Assembly (NCBI GenBank): GCA_021741205.1
Contig: JAIOYI010000002.1
Coordinates: 295,893 to 359,892, forward strand
DNA from: Emcibacter sp.
GTDB lineage: Bacteria > Pseudomonadota > Alphaproteobacteria > Sphingomonadales > Emcibacteraceae
DNA length: 64,000 bases
Direction: 5' to 3'
The position numbers and the translations under genes are program-made. Shown here one piece after another: positions 18,814 to 29,400 of this stretch (position 1 is its first letter; each line of letters begins with the position of its first letter). The notes under the pieces are model-generated. The model did not search any database and was not told where the DNA came from. It was given only the letters and a program-made list of their open reading frames with translations.

Positions 18814-20334
18814 TTATCTTGCGTGCTTTCTCTGACGATAACTTAAGGCTTCGGAGACATGTAATTTACGGATCAGTTCGCTACCCTCTAGGTCGGCAAG
18901 GGTTCGTGCCACCCGCAATATCCTGTGATATCCCCGTGCGGTAAGACGCATAACATCAATGGCCTGTGTCATGATTTGTTGACCCGCCTGATCCAGCACT
19001 GCAATTTTTTCCAATATATCTCCATCCGCATCTGCATTGCATCGCATGCGATCCGATACCCCTAAGGTCTGATAGCGTAATTCTTGTATTTTTCTAGCCC
19101 GAAGAACACGTACCGCCACGTCCCGACTGGTTTCCTTTGGCTTGGCAAGCGTTAAATCAGAAGCCGAAACAGCAGGAACCTCTATGTGAATATCAAAGCG
19201 GTCCATCATGGGGCCTGAAATTTTTGATTGATAGTCCACCGCACATTTGGGCGCACGACTGCAAGCTTGGGCTGCATCATCAAGATAACCACAGCGACAA
19301 GGATTCATGGCAGCCACCAATTGAAAACGTGCGGGATAGGTAACATGGCGATTAGCTCTGGCCACCACAGCCTCGCCCGTTTCGATGGGCTGACGCAGGC
19401 TGTCTAGGGCGGGGCGTTGAAATTCGGGCAATTCATCCAAAAACAAAATACCCCTATGCGCCAATGAAATTTCACCCGGTTTTGCCTTCATACCGCCCCC
19501 CACAAGTGCCGCCATCGAGGCCGAGTGATGGGGATTGCGAAAGGGACGATTGCGGGTAATTTTACCATTGGTCAGAAGCCCCGAGACGGACGCAATCATG
19601 CTTACCTCCAATACCTCTTTTGGGGTCATGGGCGGCAAGATCCCTGGCAATCGTGCGGCCAACATAGATTTTCCAGACCCCGGTGGCCCAACCATACAGA
19701 GATTATGACCGCCCGCAGCCACAATTTCCAAGGCTCTTTTTGCGGTTTCCTGACCCTTAATATCACTCAGATCAAGAAATATGCTGTCATCGTCCGCAAT
19801 GGTGGCAATAGGCGGGCTTAAAAGTTGTGTGCCTTTTAAATGATTAATCAGGCTGAGCAGATTTTGAGCCGCAATCACCTCTAACTCGCCTGCCCATGCC
19901 GCCTCACCACCGCAAGCAGCCGCACAGATTAGCCCGCAGTCCTCTTCCAAGGCCTTCAAGGCGGCTGGTAATACACCGGGCACTGCCTGAATGCCCGCAT
20001 CAAGCCCAAGTTCCCCCAAAACAATATAGGAATCAAGTGCGTCACTGGCCAAGGCCTCCATAGCAACCAAAACCCCAAGCGCAATAGCAAGGTCATAATG
20101 GCTACCCTCCTTGGGAAGATCAGCAGGGGCCAAATTTACCGTAATTCTTTTGGGGGGGAGTGCAAGGCCAATAGCGCCTAGTGCCGCCCTCACCCGTTCC
20201 CGTGATTCAGCCACAGCCTTATCAGGCAAACCCACAATCGTAAAAGACGGTAGTCCAGAAGATACCTGAACCTGAACGTCGACATGAACGGCCTCTATAC
20301 CAACAAAAGCAACTGTCCCAATATGGGCAACCAT
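18814..20334 (-). CDS. comM: YifB/ComM family Mg chelatase-like AAA+ ATPase
   Basis: A 506-residue AAA+ protein of the ComM/YifB family; in naturally competent bacteria ComM is a helicase that promotes branch migration during DNA integration. The N-terminal domain is ChlI-like (VGLPDKAVAESRERVRAAL, ITVNLAPADLPKEGSHYDLA). The ATPase has Walker A VGPPGSGKSMLAARLPGILP, Walker B ILFLDELPEF and the family block AMNPCRCGYLDD with zinc-like cysteines. The C terminus YHRILRVARTLADLEGSELI is also typical. The start is the ATG at 20334. In related genomes it often lies next to gshB; here about 16 kb of envelope genes separates them. Confidence 0.93.
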   Translation of the reverse strand: MVAHIGTVAFVGIEAVHVDVQVQVSSGLPSFTIVGLPDKAVAESRERVRAALGAIGLALPPKRITVNLAPADLPKEGSHYDLAIALGVLVAMEALASDALDSYIVLGELGLDAGIQAVPGVLPAALKALEEDCGLICAAACGGEAAWAGELEVIAAQNLLSLINHLKGTQLLSPPIATIADDDSIFLDLSDIKGQETAKRALEIVAAGGHNLCMVGPPGSGKSMLAARLPGILPPMTPKEVLEVSMIASVSGLLTNGKITRNRPFRNPHHSASMAALVGGGMKAKPGEISLAHRGILFLDELPEFQRPALDSLRQPIETGEAVVARANRHVTYPARFQLVAAMNPCRCGYLDDAAQACSRAPKCAVDYQSKISGPMMDRFDIHIEVPAVSASDLTLAKPKETSRDVAVRVLRARKIQELRYQTLGVSDRMRCNADADGDILEKIAVLDQAGQQIMTQAIDVMRLTARGYHRILRVARTLADLEGSELIRKLHVSEALSYRQRKHAR

Positions 20335-20452
20335 CCCCCATCCTTACCTAACGCTATTTATAACTCTCGTAACAATAGCGTTAAAACGTGCAAAAAATAA
20401 AGTAATTATTTATCCATGGAGAATAAATTTACCCTGCACGAATTACAAACAA

Positions 20453-21016
20453 CTATATCCAGGAAAATGCCTCTATAGAGCGGTGACTTTTAGAGACGGG
20501 GGTAATCTCATCATTACTTTGATTACATTGATAAGTTTTAACATCATGGGAGAGGGGAATAGTCGTATTATCTGAAACAAATAAGGTCAACATCTCAAGA
20601 TTGCTTAATTCCTTTTCTGCCTGAACGAGCTGTAATTTTAATTCAGAAACGATATTCTCTTTTAGCCCATTGGGTATGTTCTCCTGAGCCGTAATATCCT
20701 CTATTGAACGGTGCAGGACTTGAACTCTAATGGCGTGCAAGGTGACCAGTTCTCTGATATTTGTATCTGCAGATTTTATACCGTCAAGAGTGTGTCCTTC
20801 GCCCCATGGGCGAGCGTCGCTCACTATTCCAAATTTTTGTTCAACCGTAATTTTTGATTTAAGGTTTTCTGCTGTTAGATTTTTTTTCATATGCTGATTT
20901 TTGAAATTTTGCCCTATAAAGACGGCACAGGATAGCATAGCCAAAAGCCCAATCGTCGTGGCCAATAATTTTATAATTAATTCTTTATAGCTTTTCTGCT
21001 GTTTCATCTTTCTCAT
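20453..21016 (-). CDS. Hypothetical single-pass membrane protein
   Basis: I do not recognise this 187-residue protein. It has a basic N terminus, one transmembrane segment at about residues 13-35 (IIKLLATTIGLLAMLSCAVF) and a periplasmic remainder that is largely helical, with a heptad-like stretch around ENIVSELKLQLVQAEKELSN. No catalytic motif is visible. Two possible ATG starts, 21016 and 21007, precede the membrane segment. It is flanked by comM and an outer-membrane barrel gene on the same strand, and could belong with the envelope genes to its right. Confidence 0.55.
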   Translation of the reverse strand: MRKMKQQKSYKELIIKLLATTIGLLAMLSCAVFIGQNFKNQHMKKNLTAENLKSKITVEQKFGIVSDARPWGEGHTLDGIKSADTNIRELVTLHAIRVQVLHRSIEDITAQENIPNGLKENIVSELKLQLVQAEKELSNLEMLTLFVSDNTTIPLSHDVKTYQCNQSNDEITPVSKSHRSIEAFSWI

Positions 21017-21159
21017 TCGCTCACAATAATAATTAAAAATTTACGCAGATACTATTTTCCTGATAAGGAAAACTATATTGAAAATATGACAATACTATGA
21101 CGACTTCTCCCCAAGCTATACTACAAAAGAGACGTGAAAACAATTATGATAAAAAAATA

Positions 21160-22977
21160 TCAGAAATAGCGTGCCAATCTGATTTGGAAAAAATCATTCC
21201 GTGAGAAAGGATAAATGATATCCGTCATGGGAACACCCAGAAAAAATCTCGCATCCACGGATATCTTCCAGTTATCACCTATACGCCGACTGCCTTCCAC
21301 ATTAACGAATTTAGCGGACGTATCCAAATCTAAAATGATACCCGCCAGAAGTTCCGTGCTGTTAATATCATTGGCTGCCCAGCGCATACCAGTAAAAATA
21401 TCATCTTCAAAGGGCGTTGTGGCATTGGCACCCCGATCATCATAAAGATACTCAACCAGAACACCAATATCCGAATCCCCACCACCCAGACCATAAAAGC
21501 TATATTCAAAGCCCCCCGTCATTGCCCAATAATCTGGACCAGAACCCGTTCTGCGAATAGCCTCAAACTTGATCAATAAATCCTCGAATGTACCTTGCAT
21601 ATCAAGGCCCGTCTGATTAATCAAATTATAGCGAGGAATTAAAACATCATTGTCCTCGCTATCCTTACCCAGCAACAATTCAGGCTCACGGTTTGTTCCT
21701 CTAAAATGATATAGCCCCACATCAATGTTACCGATCACATGCGACCAGCGAAGAGCATAGTCTGTATGCCATTTACCAGACCCCGCCTCATACTGTGTTT
21801 GGGCATAATCAACGGGTAAGGCCATGGAAAATCTTCCCTTGGCTCCTGGATAGCGTAATTCACGGAAATATGTCATAAGATAAACTGAAAAAACCCCAAA
21901 ATCACTACTGTAAGATAAGGCTGCCATCGGTTGACCTAATTTATCCTCTTGGTCAATGTCTTCTAAATTATCATCCTGATTTAATATATCCACCAAATGG
22001 TTGGATTCTGTAACACCCCAAAATACAGTATTAATACCAAGCGTTAATTGCAGACGATCCATGGTTCCTGTCCATTTTAATTTCCGAATATCAAAATGGC
22101 TGCGAGCCTTATCATTCACGTCAAATCGACCAAAGGGTTGAAAAGAAAACAGAGAACTATTGCTGTCCGAAACATATTCCAGCAAAGGTTCCACGGCGAC
22201 CGAGGCCGTCCAGTCCTTTTGTTCTGGCCTAAAGCTTGACTGAGTAAAACCCCGCGTCTCCATTTCCATATAGCCTGACAAGATAAAATTGCTGTTGTCT
22301 GTCATCATGTTATCATAGGATTCTGCATGTTCCTCTATGGGTTCAATGTCTGGCGTAATTGATTTGCTTTCTGGGATCTCCTCATATGGTTCTTCTTCTG
22401 AAACTGTAACCGCAATCGGCACTGGTGGTGCGGTCAATATCACCTGCCTTGCCCATTCGGCTTCTGAAACAGATTTTACATCAAATACCAATCGATATTG
22501 CTTGCCATAATCTGGTTTTAGGATATAGCTTTTATCCACAGTCGCAGGTTTACGCAATGAAACCCGAAGACGAACTTTACCCTTATTATCCTCGACGGAA
22601 ATCTGATTTAACAACCCTATAACCTCGGCCTTTCGTGCCAGAGCCGAAACATCATCCTTATTTGGCATATCCAAAAAATCAATAACAATCTCTTGATGAT
22701 GGTCATCATCAGAGCCGTCCAAATAACGGATTTGATAAAAGGTGACTTGATTTATTTCGAGAACAATACGGGTTTTATTAGGATGAAGCCCTGTACGAAC
22801 ATCTATAATTTCCGTCTCGGCACGGGCATATATATTCAAACCAAAAGACATAAAAGCTGCCGCTATTACAGTCAAAACGCACTGTAACAACCCTCCAAAT
22901 AGGTCGCGCGCTATTTTATCATAATGCAATATTTTTTTTGGCAATATAGCCCTCTCAATCCGTCGTTTGCTTCTCAA
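21160..22977 (-). CDS. Outer-membrane barrel protein with N-terminal AMIN-like domain
   Basis: A protein of up to 605 residues. After a signal peptide ending in NIYARA comes a domain of about 115 residues (IIDVRTGLHPNKTRIVLEIN, then KVRLRVSLRKPATVDKSYIL and YRLVFDV) that fits the AMIN fold, which localises envelope proteins. A short acidic linker leads to a beta-barrel with alternating strands and a terminal aromatic (FQIRLARYF), as in outer-membrane proteins. The start is uncertain: the frame opens at a TTG at 22977, but another TTG at 22944 has GAGAGGG five bases upstream. It precedes no close gene; the LolA-like and RND genes upstream on the same strand are likely partners. Confidence 0.7.
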   Translation of the reverse strand: MRSKRRIERAILPKKILHYDKIARDLFGGLLQCVLTVIAAAFMSFGLNIYARAETEIIDVRTGLHPNKTRIVLEINQVTFYQIRYLDGSDDDHHQEIVIDFLDMPNKDDVSALARKAEVIGLLNQISVEDNKGKVRLRVSLRKPATVDKSYILKPDYGKQYRLVFDVKSVSEAEWARQVILTAPPVPIAVTVSEEEPYEEIPESKSITPDIEPIEEHAESYDNMMTDNSNFILSGYMEMETRGFTQSSFRPEQKDWTASVAVEPLLEYVSDSNSSLFSFQPFGRFDVNDKARSHFDIRKLKWTGTMDRLQLTLGINTVFWGVTESNHLVDILNQDDNLEDIDQEDKLGQPMAALSYSSDFGVFSVYLMTYFRELRYPGAKGRFSMALPVDYAQTQYEAGSGKWHTDYALRWSHVIGNIDVGLYHFRGTNREPELLLGKDSEDNDVLIPRYNLINQTGLDMQGTFEDLLIKFEAIRRTGSGPDYWAMTGGFEYSFYGLGGGDSDIGVLVEYLYDDRGANATTPFEDDIFTGMRWAANDINSTELLAGIILDLDTSAKFVNVEGSRRIGDNWKISVDARFFLGVPMTDIIYPFSRNDFFQIRLARYF

Positions 22978-23138
22978 ACTAAATTATGCGCAAATAAACA
23001 TCTAGAAGGGCCTAAAAATCGTTCCAATTTTAACGATCTTTTTTCATTTTTTTCTAAAAGTCCAAGTAATAACATGAGATTTCGTCACCACTTACCCTTT
23101 GTTAACCATAAAATTTTACCCCATAAAAATCAATAAAA

Positions 23139-23163
23139 AAGCCCGACAAAAAATATCGGGCTT
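23139..23163 (-). terminator. Terminator downstream of the LolA-like gene
   Basis: Inverted repeat AAGCCCGA/TCGGGCTT with a nine-base loop, followed on the minus strand by a T run. It separates the RND/LolA unit from the barrel gene. Confidence 0.75.
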
Positions 23164-23195
23164 AATAAAATGGCAGAAAATAGACAATAATACAC

Positions 23196-23999
23196 TTATT
23201 TGGCGGTTGCTAACCTACTCTTTGAAAAATCATTTTCCTGCAAGTCTGTCTTAAAATCAAAACGACTCCAAATAAGCTCTGTTGTCTTTCCCGTCACAAC
23301 ATTGTCCATAAACAGATTTCCAGCACGCCAATATTTATTCAGATATAGATTATAATCCGAAAATTTAAGAACTTTGAACAAGTCTCCTCGTCTGTTATAA
23401 AATTCCGTTTTCCACGTTCTGTATTCCTTGGTATCAATCCACGCAATCAACTTTGTATAACCAGATTTTTCATATTGCGGATAAGATTCAACCACAAAAC
23501 AGGTTAAATCACCGCAAGGCTCATCCCGAAGCCATTTATATTTATATTTTCCCACTTCCCGTGATGACATATCCTCATAGGAAAATTCACTGCCCATGAA
23601 GGAACCTGATTTGTTGCTGGATGAAATACGTTTGATCCGTCCTAAGGCGGGCAAATATATCCACTGGTCATCTGGCTCAAGAATTTTTGAATGGGTAAGA
23701 AACGCTGTTCCCATTACATCACGAGGACTATCAAATATAACCAGAGACTTATCCCCCACGTCAGAGCCAGTCATTTCAAAGGTTTTAATTTTGAGGATGC
23801 GAATGCTTTGTGCGCCCTGCCGATTACTTAACGTCATCTGCAAGGTCGCAACCGTATTTTCAAAACCTTCGTCTCTTTTGTCCGCCTCAACAGCAATAGA
23901 AAGACCTTTTTCTTCTGGTGTTTCGGAAAAAGCCATTGTCCCCACAAATTGGCCAAAAACTAAGAGTGAAACAAATAGTATTTTTGCCACGCTATACAT
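23196..23999 (-). CDS. LolA-like outer membrane lipoprotein-sorting protein
   Basis: A 267-residue periplasmic protein of the LolA-like superfamily, annotated as outer membrane lipoprotein-sorting protein and commonly encoded beside MMPL/RND transporters. It has a signal peptide (YSVAKILFVSLLVFGQFVGT) and family stretches SLVIFDSPRDVMGTAFLTHS, DDQWIYLPALGRIKRISSSN and SFMGSEFSYEDMSSRE. It probably carries a hydrophobic ligand across the periplasm for the transporter. The ATG at 23999 is preferred over the longer frame because AAGGA precedes it. It overlaps the RND stop by 8 bases, so the two are co-translated. Confidence 0.83.
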   Translation of the reverse strand: MYSVAKILFVSLLVFGQFVGTMAFSETPEEKGLSIAVEADKRDEGFENTVATLQMTLSNRQGAQSIRILKIKTFEMTGSDVGDKSLVIFDSPRDVMGTAFLTHSKILEPDDQWIYLPALGRIKRISSSNKSGSFMGSEFSYEDMSSREVGKYKYKWLRDEPCGDLTCFVVESYPQYEKSGYTKLIAWIDTKEYRTWKTEFYNRRGDLFKVLKFSDYNLYLNKYWRAGNLFMDNVVTGKTTELIWSRFDFKTDLQENDFSKSRLATAK

Positions 24000-26304
24000 T
24001 CGTAATTTCCTTTTTCTTATCAATATACAGTAATATAACAGGTAAAAGCAGAAAATCGGTAATCAAGGCAATACCAATAATCAACGCTGTCAGAGATCCC
24101 ATCTTAGAATTCATACTAAAATCAGAAAGCATCAAAGAACTAAACCCAATAATTAAAACTAAAGACGATACCCATAAAGCCGTTCCCACCATTGAAAAGG
24201 CATAACGTACCGCATCCTCCGCATCAAATTTCTTTTCCCGCTGACCACGCAAATATTTGCTTAAGAAATGAACCGTACAATCCACAATAAGGCCAAGAGC
24301 GGTTGCGGTCACGCTTGCGGCAAACATACCAAGTTCGCCGTCTATAACAGCCCAAACACCAAAGGCAATAACAGCGGGTATTATATTGGGGATAAGACTT
24401 ACAAGGCCAAGCTTCATGCTTCTCAAAGCCACAATCAGACATATGGAAATCAAGACAAAAGCAAAACCCGTTCCCCAAAACATGCTGTCAAATGTTCTTT
24501 TCGTCAAAAAGGCAAAGATTAAATTAACACTGGTTGCCCCTGATGGTCTCATTTCTGGCGGTGCGTTATCCACAAACCAGTTTTCTGCACGGTATTTAAG
24601 ATCCTTCATCTCGCCCGTATTAATATTATCCAATATTGCCGTCAGTCTAGTGGCAGATTTATCAACATTGATTTGATTGTTTAAATCAAGTCCCATAGGA
24701 AGCGACATTTCATATAAAAGAAGATATTGCGCCGCCAAGTCCTTGTTATCTGGCAAACGATAAAAGGCGGGGTCATCTCCATTCATATTTTTATTCAGAC
24801 GTTTCATAATATCTGTAAAGGTCAGGATATGCCTTACCTCTGGCTGCGCCCTAAACCATTGAGAAAATTCTTCTAGTTTTTTCAGATATTCAGGATTTGA
24901 AATACCGCCTTCCTCTCCCGAGGGGACAGATATTTCAATGGTATAGGCTCCCGTAAGATTTTCCATAAGAAAATCTGAATCTTTACGAAACTGAACATTA
25001 CTGCTAAAAAATTCAATAAATTTGTCATTGTAAATAAGTCTTGGTAACATTGCCGCAAAAAATATCACAACAGCCGTCATGGCAATTAATATTAGTCTTT
25101 TATGTCCGATAAGCCATTCGACATATCGGGCCATATAACTATCATCATAATGTTTCTGCTTCATGGGTTTCATAGGGATAATAACCATCAAAGCCGGCAA
25201 CAATGTAATAGACAAAAACCATGCCGCCGCGGCACCAAAGGCCGAAATATTACCAAGTTCCCTAAAAGGGGGGCTGTCATTAAAATTAAGGCTCATAAAG
25301 CCAATAAATGTGGTTAAAGATGTCAGAAAAACGGGCTGCATATTAACACGCAAGCTTTCCACTGCGGCTAATTTTCTGTCTGATCCTTTACGCAATTCAC
25401 CAAAATATGTAATCAAAAGATGAATACTGTCGGCCACAGATATAGTCAAAATAATAACGATACTGTTCACCGATGCCCCATTAAGCCCCCAACCAAAATA
25501 TCCAGATAACCCAATGGCCGAAGTTACCGAAAGAAAAACAACGGCCATAGAGCTCATCATTGCCCCAAAGGATCTGGTAAATAAAAAAATCGTTAAGGCC
25601 AATAACCCATACATGAGAGGAAACAATGTTGACATATCATGTTCGGCAGCTTCCGAGAATGTATTAGACAGCATAACAATGCCACCCAGAGCCACATGAA
25701 TATTAGGGTATTGTTTACGAACATTATCCGCCATTTCACGCACGGGATTTACAATTTTAATCAGTGTAGAACCTTGGGTGTCTGGTATTTCAACGGTAAT
25801 CATAATTTGTGTTGTCTTGCCATCGCTTGAAATCAACCGATTGACCAATGTGGGCTCCGACAAGGATATTTTTCGAATAACATCCAATTGTGCCTGATCA
25901 ATTGTTGCTGGATCTTCGACCAAATTTTCAACAATAAGATCGTCATTCTCTGATCTTGTATATTGATAATTGGTCAGTGAATCCACACGATTGGCATAAG
26001 GAATTTGCCATGCCTCATCGGTCAGATTATAGATAAGATCCAGAAATTCCTTGTTATAAACATCGCCATTTTCAGGTTTTAAAATAAAAGAAACGGTATC
26101 CACCTTGGTATAGGTTTTCTCTAATTCATCCTGTGCGGCAAGTTGCGGATTATCGGGACCAAAAAAAACCCGATAGTCACTGGAAAAATAGATATACTTA
26201 CCCCCATAAGCTGCCATAAAAACGACAACAAGCGACAGTAACAATATAAGCCAAGGTCTTTGAACAACAAATTTTCCGTAAGAAACAACTGAATTATTAT
26301 ACAC
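23992..26304 (-). CDS. RND/MMPL family transporter
   Basis: A 770-residue inner-membrane exporter with two sterol-sensing-like repeats. One membrane segment near the N terminus (WLILLLSLVVVFMAAYGGKY) is followed by a large periplasmic loop (SSDYRVFFGPDNPQLAAQDE), then five to six segments. A second loop and the matching C-terminal set follow, with the conserved ATALGLIVDCTVHFLSKY and the first-half equivalent TISVADSIHLLITYFGELRK. These acidic residues in the membrane usually carry the proton relay. The start is a GTG at 26304 behind AGGG. Substrate unknown; relatives move lipids or hydrophobic compounds. Confidence 0.87.
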   Translation of the reverse strand: MYNNSVVSYGKFVVQRPWLILLLSLVVVFMAAYGGKYIYFSSDYRVFFGPDNPQLAAQDELEKTYTKVDTVSFILKPENGDVYNKEFLDLIYNLTDEAWQIPYANRVDSLTNYQYTRSENDDLIVENLVEDPATIDQAQLDVIRKISLSEPTLVNRLISSDGKTTQIMITVEIPDTQGSTLIKIVNPVREMADNVRKQYPNIHVALGGIVMLSNTFSEAAEHDMSTLFPLMYGLLALTIFLFTRSFGAMMSSMAVVFLSVTSAIGLSGYFGWGLNGASVNSIVIILTISVADSIHLLITYFGELRKGSDRKLAAVESLRVNMQPVFLTSLTTFIGFMSLNFNDSPPFRELGNISAFGAAAAWFLSITLLPALMVIIPMKPMKQKHYDDSYMARYVEWLIGHKRLILIAMTAVVIFFAAMLPRLIYNDKFIEFFSSNVQFRKDSDFLMENLTGAYTIEISVPSGEEGGISNPEYLKKLEEFSQWFRAQPEVRHILTFTDIMKRLNKNMNGDDPAFYRLPDNKDLAAQYLLLYEMSLPMGLDLNNQINVDKSATRLTAILDNINTGEMKDLKYRAENWFVDNAPPEMRPSGATSVNLIFAFLTKRTFDSMFWGTGFAFVLISICLIVALRSMKLGLVSLIPNIIPAVIAFGVWAVIDGELGMFAASVTATALGLIVDCTVHFLSKYLRGQREKKFDAEDAVRYAFSMVGTALWVSSLVLIIGFSSLMLSDFSMNSKMGSLTALIIGIALITDFLLLPVILLYIDKKKEITNV

Positions 26305-26367
26305 GATTGAACCCTATAAAATTATTTTCTTACAATGTTAGCATAGAAAACATTATTGTCAAAAAAT

Positions 26368-26398
26368 AAAAAAAGACGCCTCATAAGAAACGTCTTTT
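26368..26398 (-). terminator. Terminator of the adhesin gene
   Basis: Hairpin with arms AAAGACG/CGTCTTT followed on the minus strand by a T run, placed 23 bases after the adhesin stop codon. Confidence 0.65.
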
Positions 26399-26420
26399 AT
26401 ATATTATTGATGAGCATAAA

Positions 26421-29400
26421 TTACCAAACAATTTTTTCTATACCATCAAACTCTATGGTTCCGCCATCATCAAAAATGATCGTTCCGGAGGCATCATCGG
26501 ATAAAAACATTTCATGGGCATCCTCATCGGTCGATGAAATTTCTGATCCATTTTCCAGCACCAATGTCCAGCCCTGCTCAGACGAATTTCCATCAAAACC
26601 ATCGAGCTGTATCGTATCTGTCCAGCCTCCACCTGATACTGAATCGTGGCCCTCATTGGCATTGAAAATAAAAGTGTCATCACCAAGGCCGCCCGACATA
26701 TAATCATCTTGGATTGTGCTGCTTAAACTATCATCATTATCCGTACCAGAAATAATATTTTCACCTTCTGTCACGGTATTAACCGTAGCCGTTGCAACAG
26801 TTGTGGCGGCATCTCCACCTAGATTTTCCGTTGATGTTACCGAAGCCGAAAGGCTAAAGTCAGGGACATCTTCTGAAACCGTAATCGTCAACCCTTCTAA
26901 ATCGCCCTGTTCCAGTGTCCATGTTCCATCACCATTATCAGTACCCGCTGATAAAATAGCGCCGTCCGGCATACCATTAATTACGATGGCGGACATGGTT
27001 TCAGATCCGTCCAAATCGCCAAGTTCAGCTGTAATATCAATTGGATAGCTATATGTTGTTACACCACCATCTGGCAAATCATAATCAATGGACGTCAAGA
27101 CATAATCACTGTGCCCTGAATTACTGTTGGTGAGATCATCTGCTGTTGTGAAAATGATTTGATCAAAGGTCACGCCGTCAATGGTTACAAACCCTTCATG
27201 CCCCCCAGACGTTCCTGCTATATTACCTGATCCTACCTCAACACCATCAAGATATAAAGTGTAAAAGCCTTCTTCTTCATGACCATTATTGCCCTCGTTA
27301 CTATGAAGATTTTCATAGCCAAATGTAAGAGAAGAAATTGGGGCGTCAAAATGAACAATCAATTCCTCCGATTGTCCAGACTTTTCATCATATCCAATCT
27401 CGGCATTATTTCCATCATTTTTTCCACCAACCGAGATCGTACTATTGTTATTACCATGTCCCTCTGATACCAGAACATTGGATGATGATGCCTCGCTCAA
27501 ATTACCTTTTTTATCAATAACCTTTGCTGTAACGGTAAAGCCATTCCCCGTATCCAAAGCATTATCCGCACTAATCGTTGCCGAGGTAATGGTCGTTGCG
27601 GTCACATTTCCAACTGATAGAGACAATACAGGATTATCCGCTACTGCTGATACATCAATAGTCGCCAAAGAAGAAACCGTTGTCGTGCCGTCAGATACCG
27701 TAAATTCTATCGGAACATCTTGACCGCTATAATTTTCTGTTGGTGTAAATATATAGTTACCATCACCATGATCAATTATTGTTCCATATTCTGCATCAAC
27801 AGAGACTGATGTTACGCTCAGTGCATCACCGTCCGCATCCGTTGAATTGGCCAAAAGGTCATTTGCTGTAAAGGTAAAAGATGCATCCTCCGCCGTATTT
27901 CCAAGATCAACATGGTCTGCATTTGGTGATACATTGTCCGCTGCAACGGAAACATCGTCTTCGTCATCATCGTCATGATGATCATTGTCATCTTCATCTT
28001 CATCTTCATCTTCGTCTTCGTCTTCGTCTTCGTCTTCGTCATCTTCGTCATGATGATCATTATCATCATCTTCATCTTCATCTTCATCTTCATCTTCATC
28101 TTCATCATCGTCTTCATCGTCGTCTTCGTCTTCATCGTCGTCTTCGTCTTCAGGCTCTTCATCAACAACCACCTCTGGCTCTTCGTCAACGATAACTTCT
28201 GGCTCTTCGTCAACAACCACCTCTGGCTCTTCATCAACGACAACCTCAGGCTCTTCGTCAACAACGACTTCGGGCTCTTCGTCAACAACAACGTCTGGTT
28301 CCTCGTCAACAACCACCTCTGGTTCCTCATCAACAACAACGTCTGGTTCCTCGTCAACAACAACCTCAGGCTCTTCATCAACAACAACGTCTGGTTCCTC
28401 GTCAACGACGACTTCGGGCTCTTCGTCCACAACCACCTCTGGCTCTTCGTCAACAACCTCAGGCTCTACGTCCACGACAACTTCTGGCTCTTCGTCAACA
28501 ACAACTTCTGGCTCCTCGTCAACAACCACATCAGGCTCTTCGTCAACGACGACTTCGGGCTCTTCGTCCACGACAACCTCTGGTTCTTCATCAACTGGAA
28601 ATACATCAATAAATGCTGTCGTAGGAACTGAAACACTGCCGTCTGAAACTGTGAAAGCGATTTGGACATCATCGCCCGAATAATCATCATTGGGTGTAAA
28701 GGTATAAGTTCCGTCCCCGTTATCCACGATAACACCATATTGGGGATCAACGCTCACGTTGCTGACGTTCAAATTATCTCCGTCAACGTCCGATGAGTTG
28801 GCCAATAAGTCAGTGTCTGTAAAGGTTACGCTCGTATTCTCAGCCATTGCCCCAAGATTAATTGAATTTACAACAGGGCCATCGTTACCGCCGATAATAG
28901 TCACAATAACATTAGCAGTATCACTGCCACCCCTACCATCAGAAACCGTATAGGTTATGCTAACGTCCTGTGTTTCACCGAGAGCCAAATCATCATAGGC
29001 ACTACCGGGATTAAAAGTAATATTTGTACCATCATGGGATACGCCACCAAGCCCACTGTCTAAGGCCGCATCTGTGATAAAGAGATTATTGCCTGAGTCA
29101 TTATTCAAAACATTAATTGTAAAGGCTTCATTTTCATTCGTTGCACCCGCATCATCATGAGCTATAACATCTTCATTTATATCGGTCTCATTCCCAATAT
29201 TATTCGCAGTATTATCAACAATATTTTGAACATTGCCTATAACCTGTCCTCCAAAAGCTTGGGTGGATTTCTCACTTGTCGCAGAATCAGAAAATTCTGT
29301 TGAAAAGGCGTTGTTATTTTGAGTTATATTACCGAATTCAAGCTCGGATGTGGCTGTTCCCGCACTTGAAACAGCTTCAGCGCGCTCTGCTGTATCTGCT

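Noticed and set aside
28149..28592. Regular 24-base repeat as a CRISPR array
   Set aside because: The units are directly adjacent with no unique spacers and code in frame for an octapeptide.
27975..28631. 218-codon plus-strand open frame and a 212-codon minus-strand frame over the adhesin repeat
   Set aside because: Both are by-products of the 24-base repeat and the GA-rich tract, which keep all frames free of stops. Their products are low complexity and have no ribosome-binding site.
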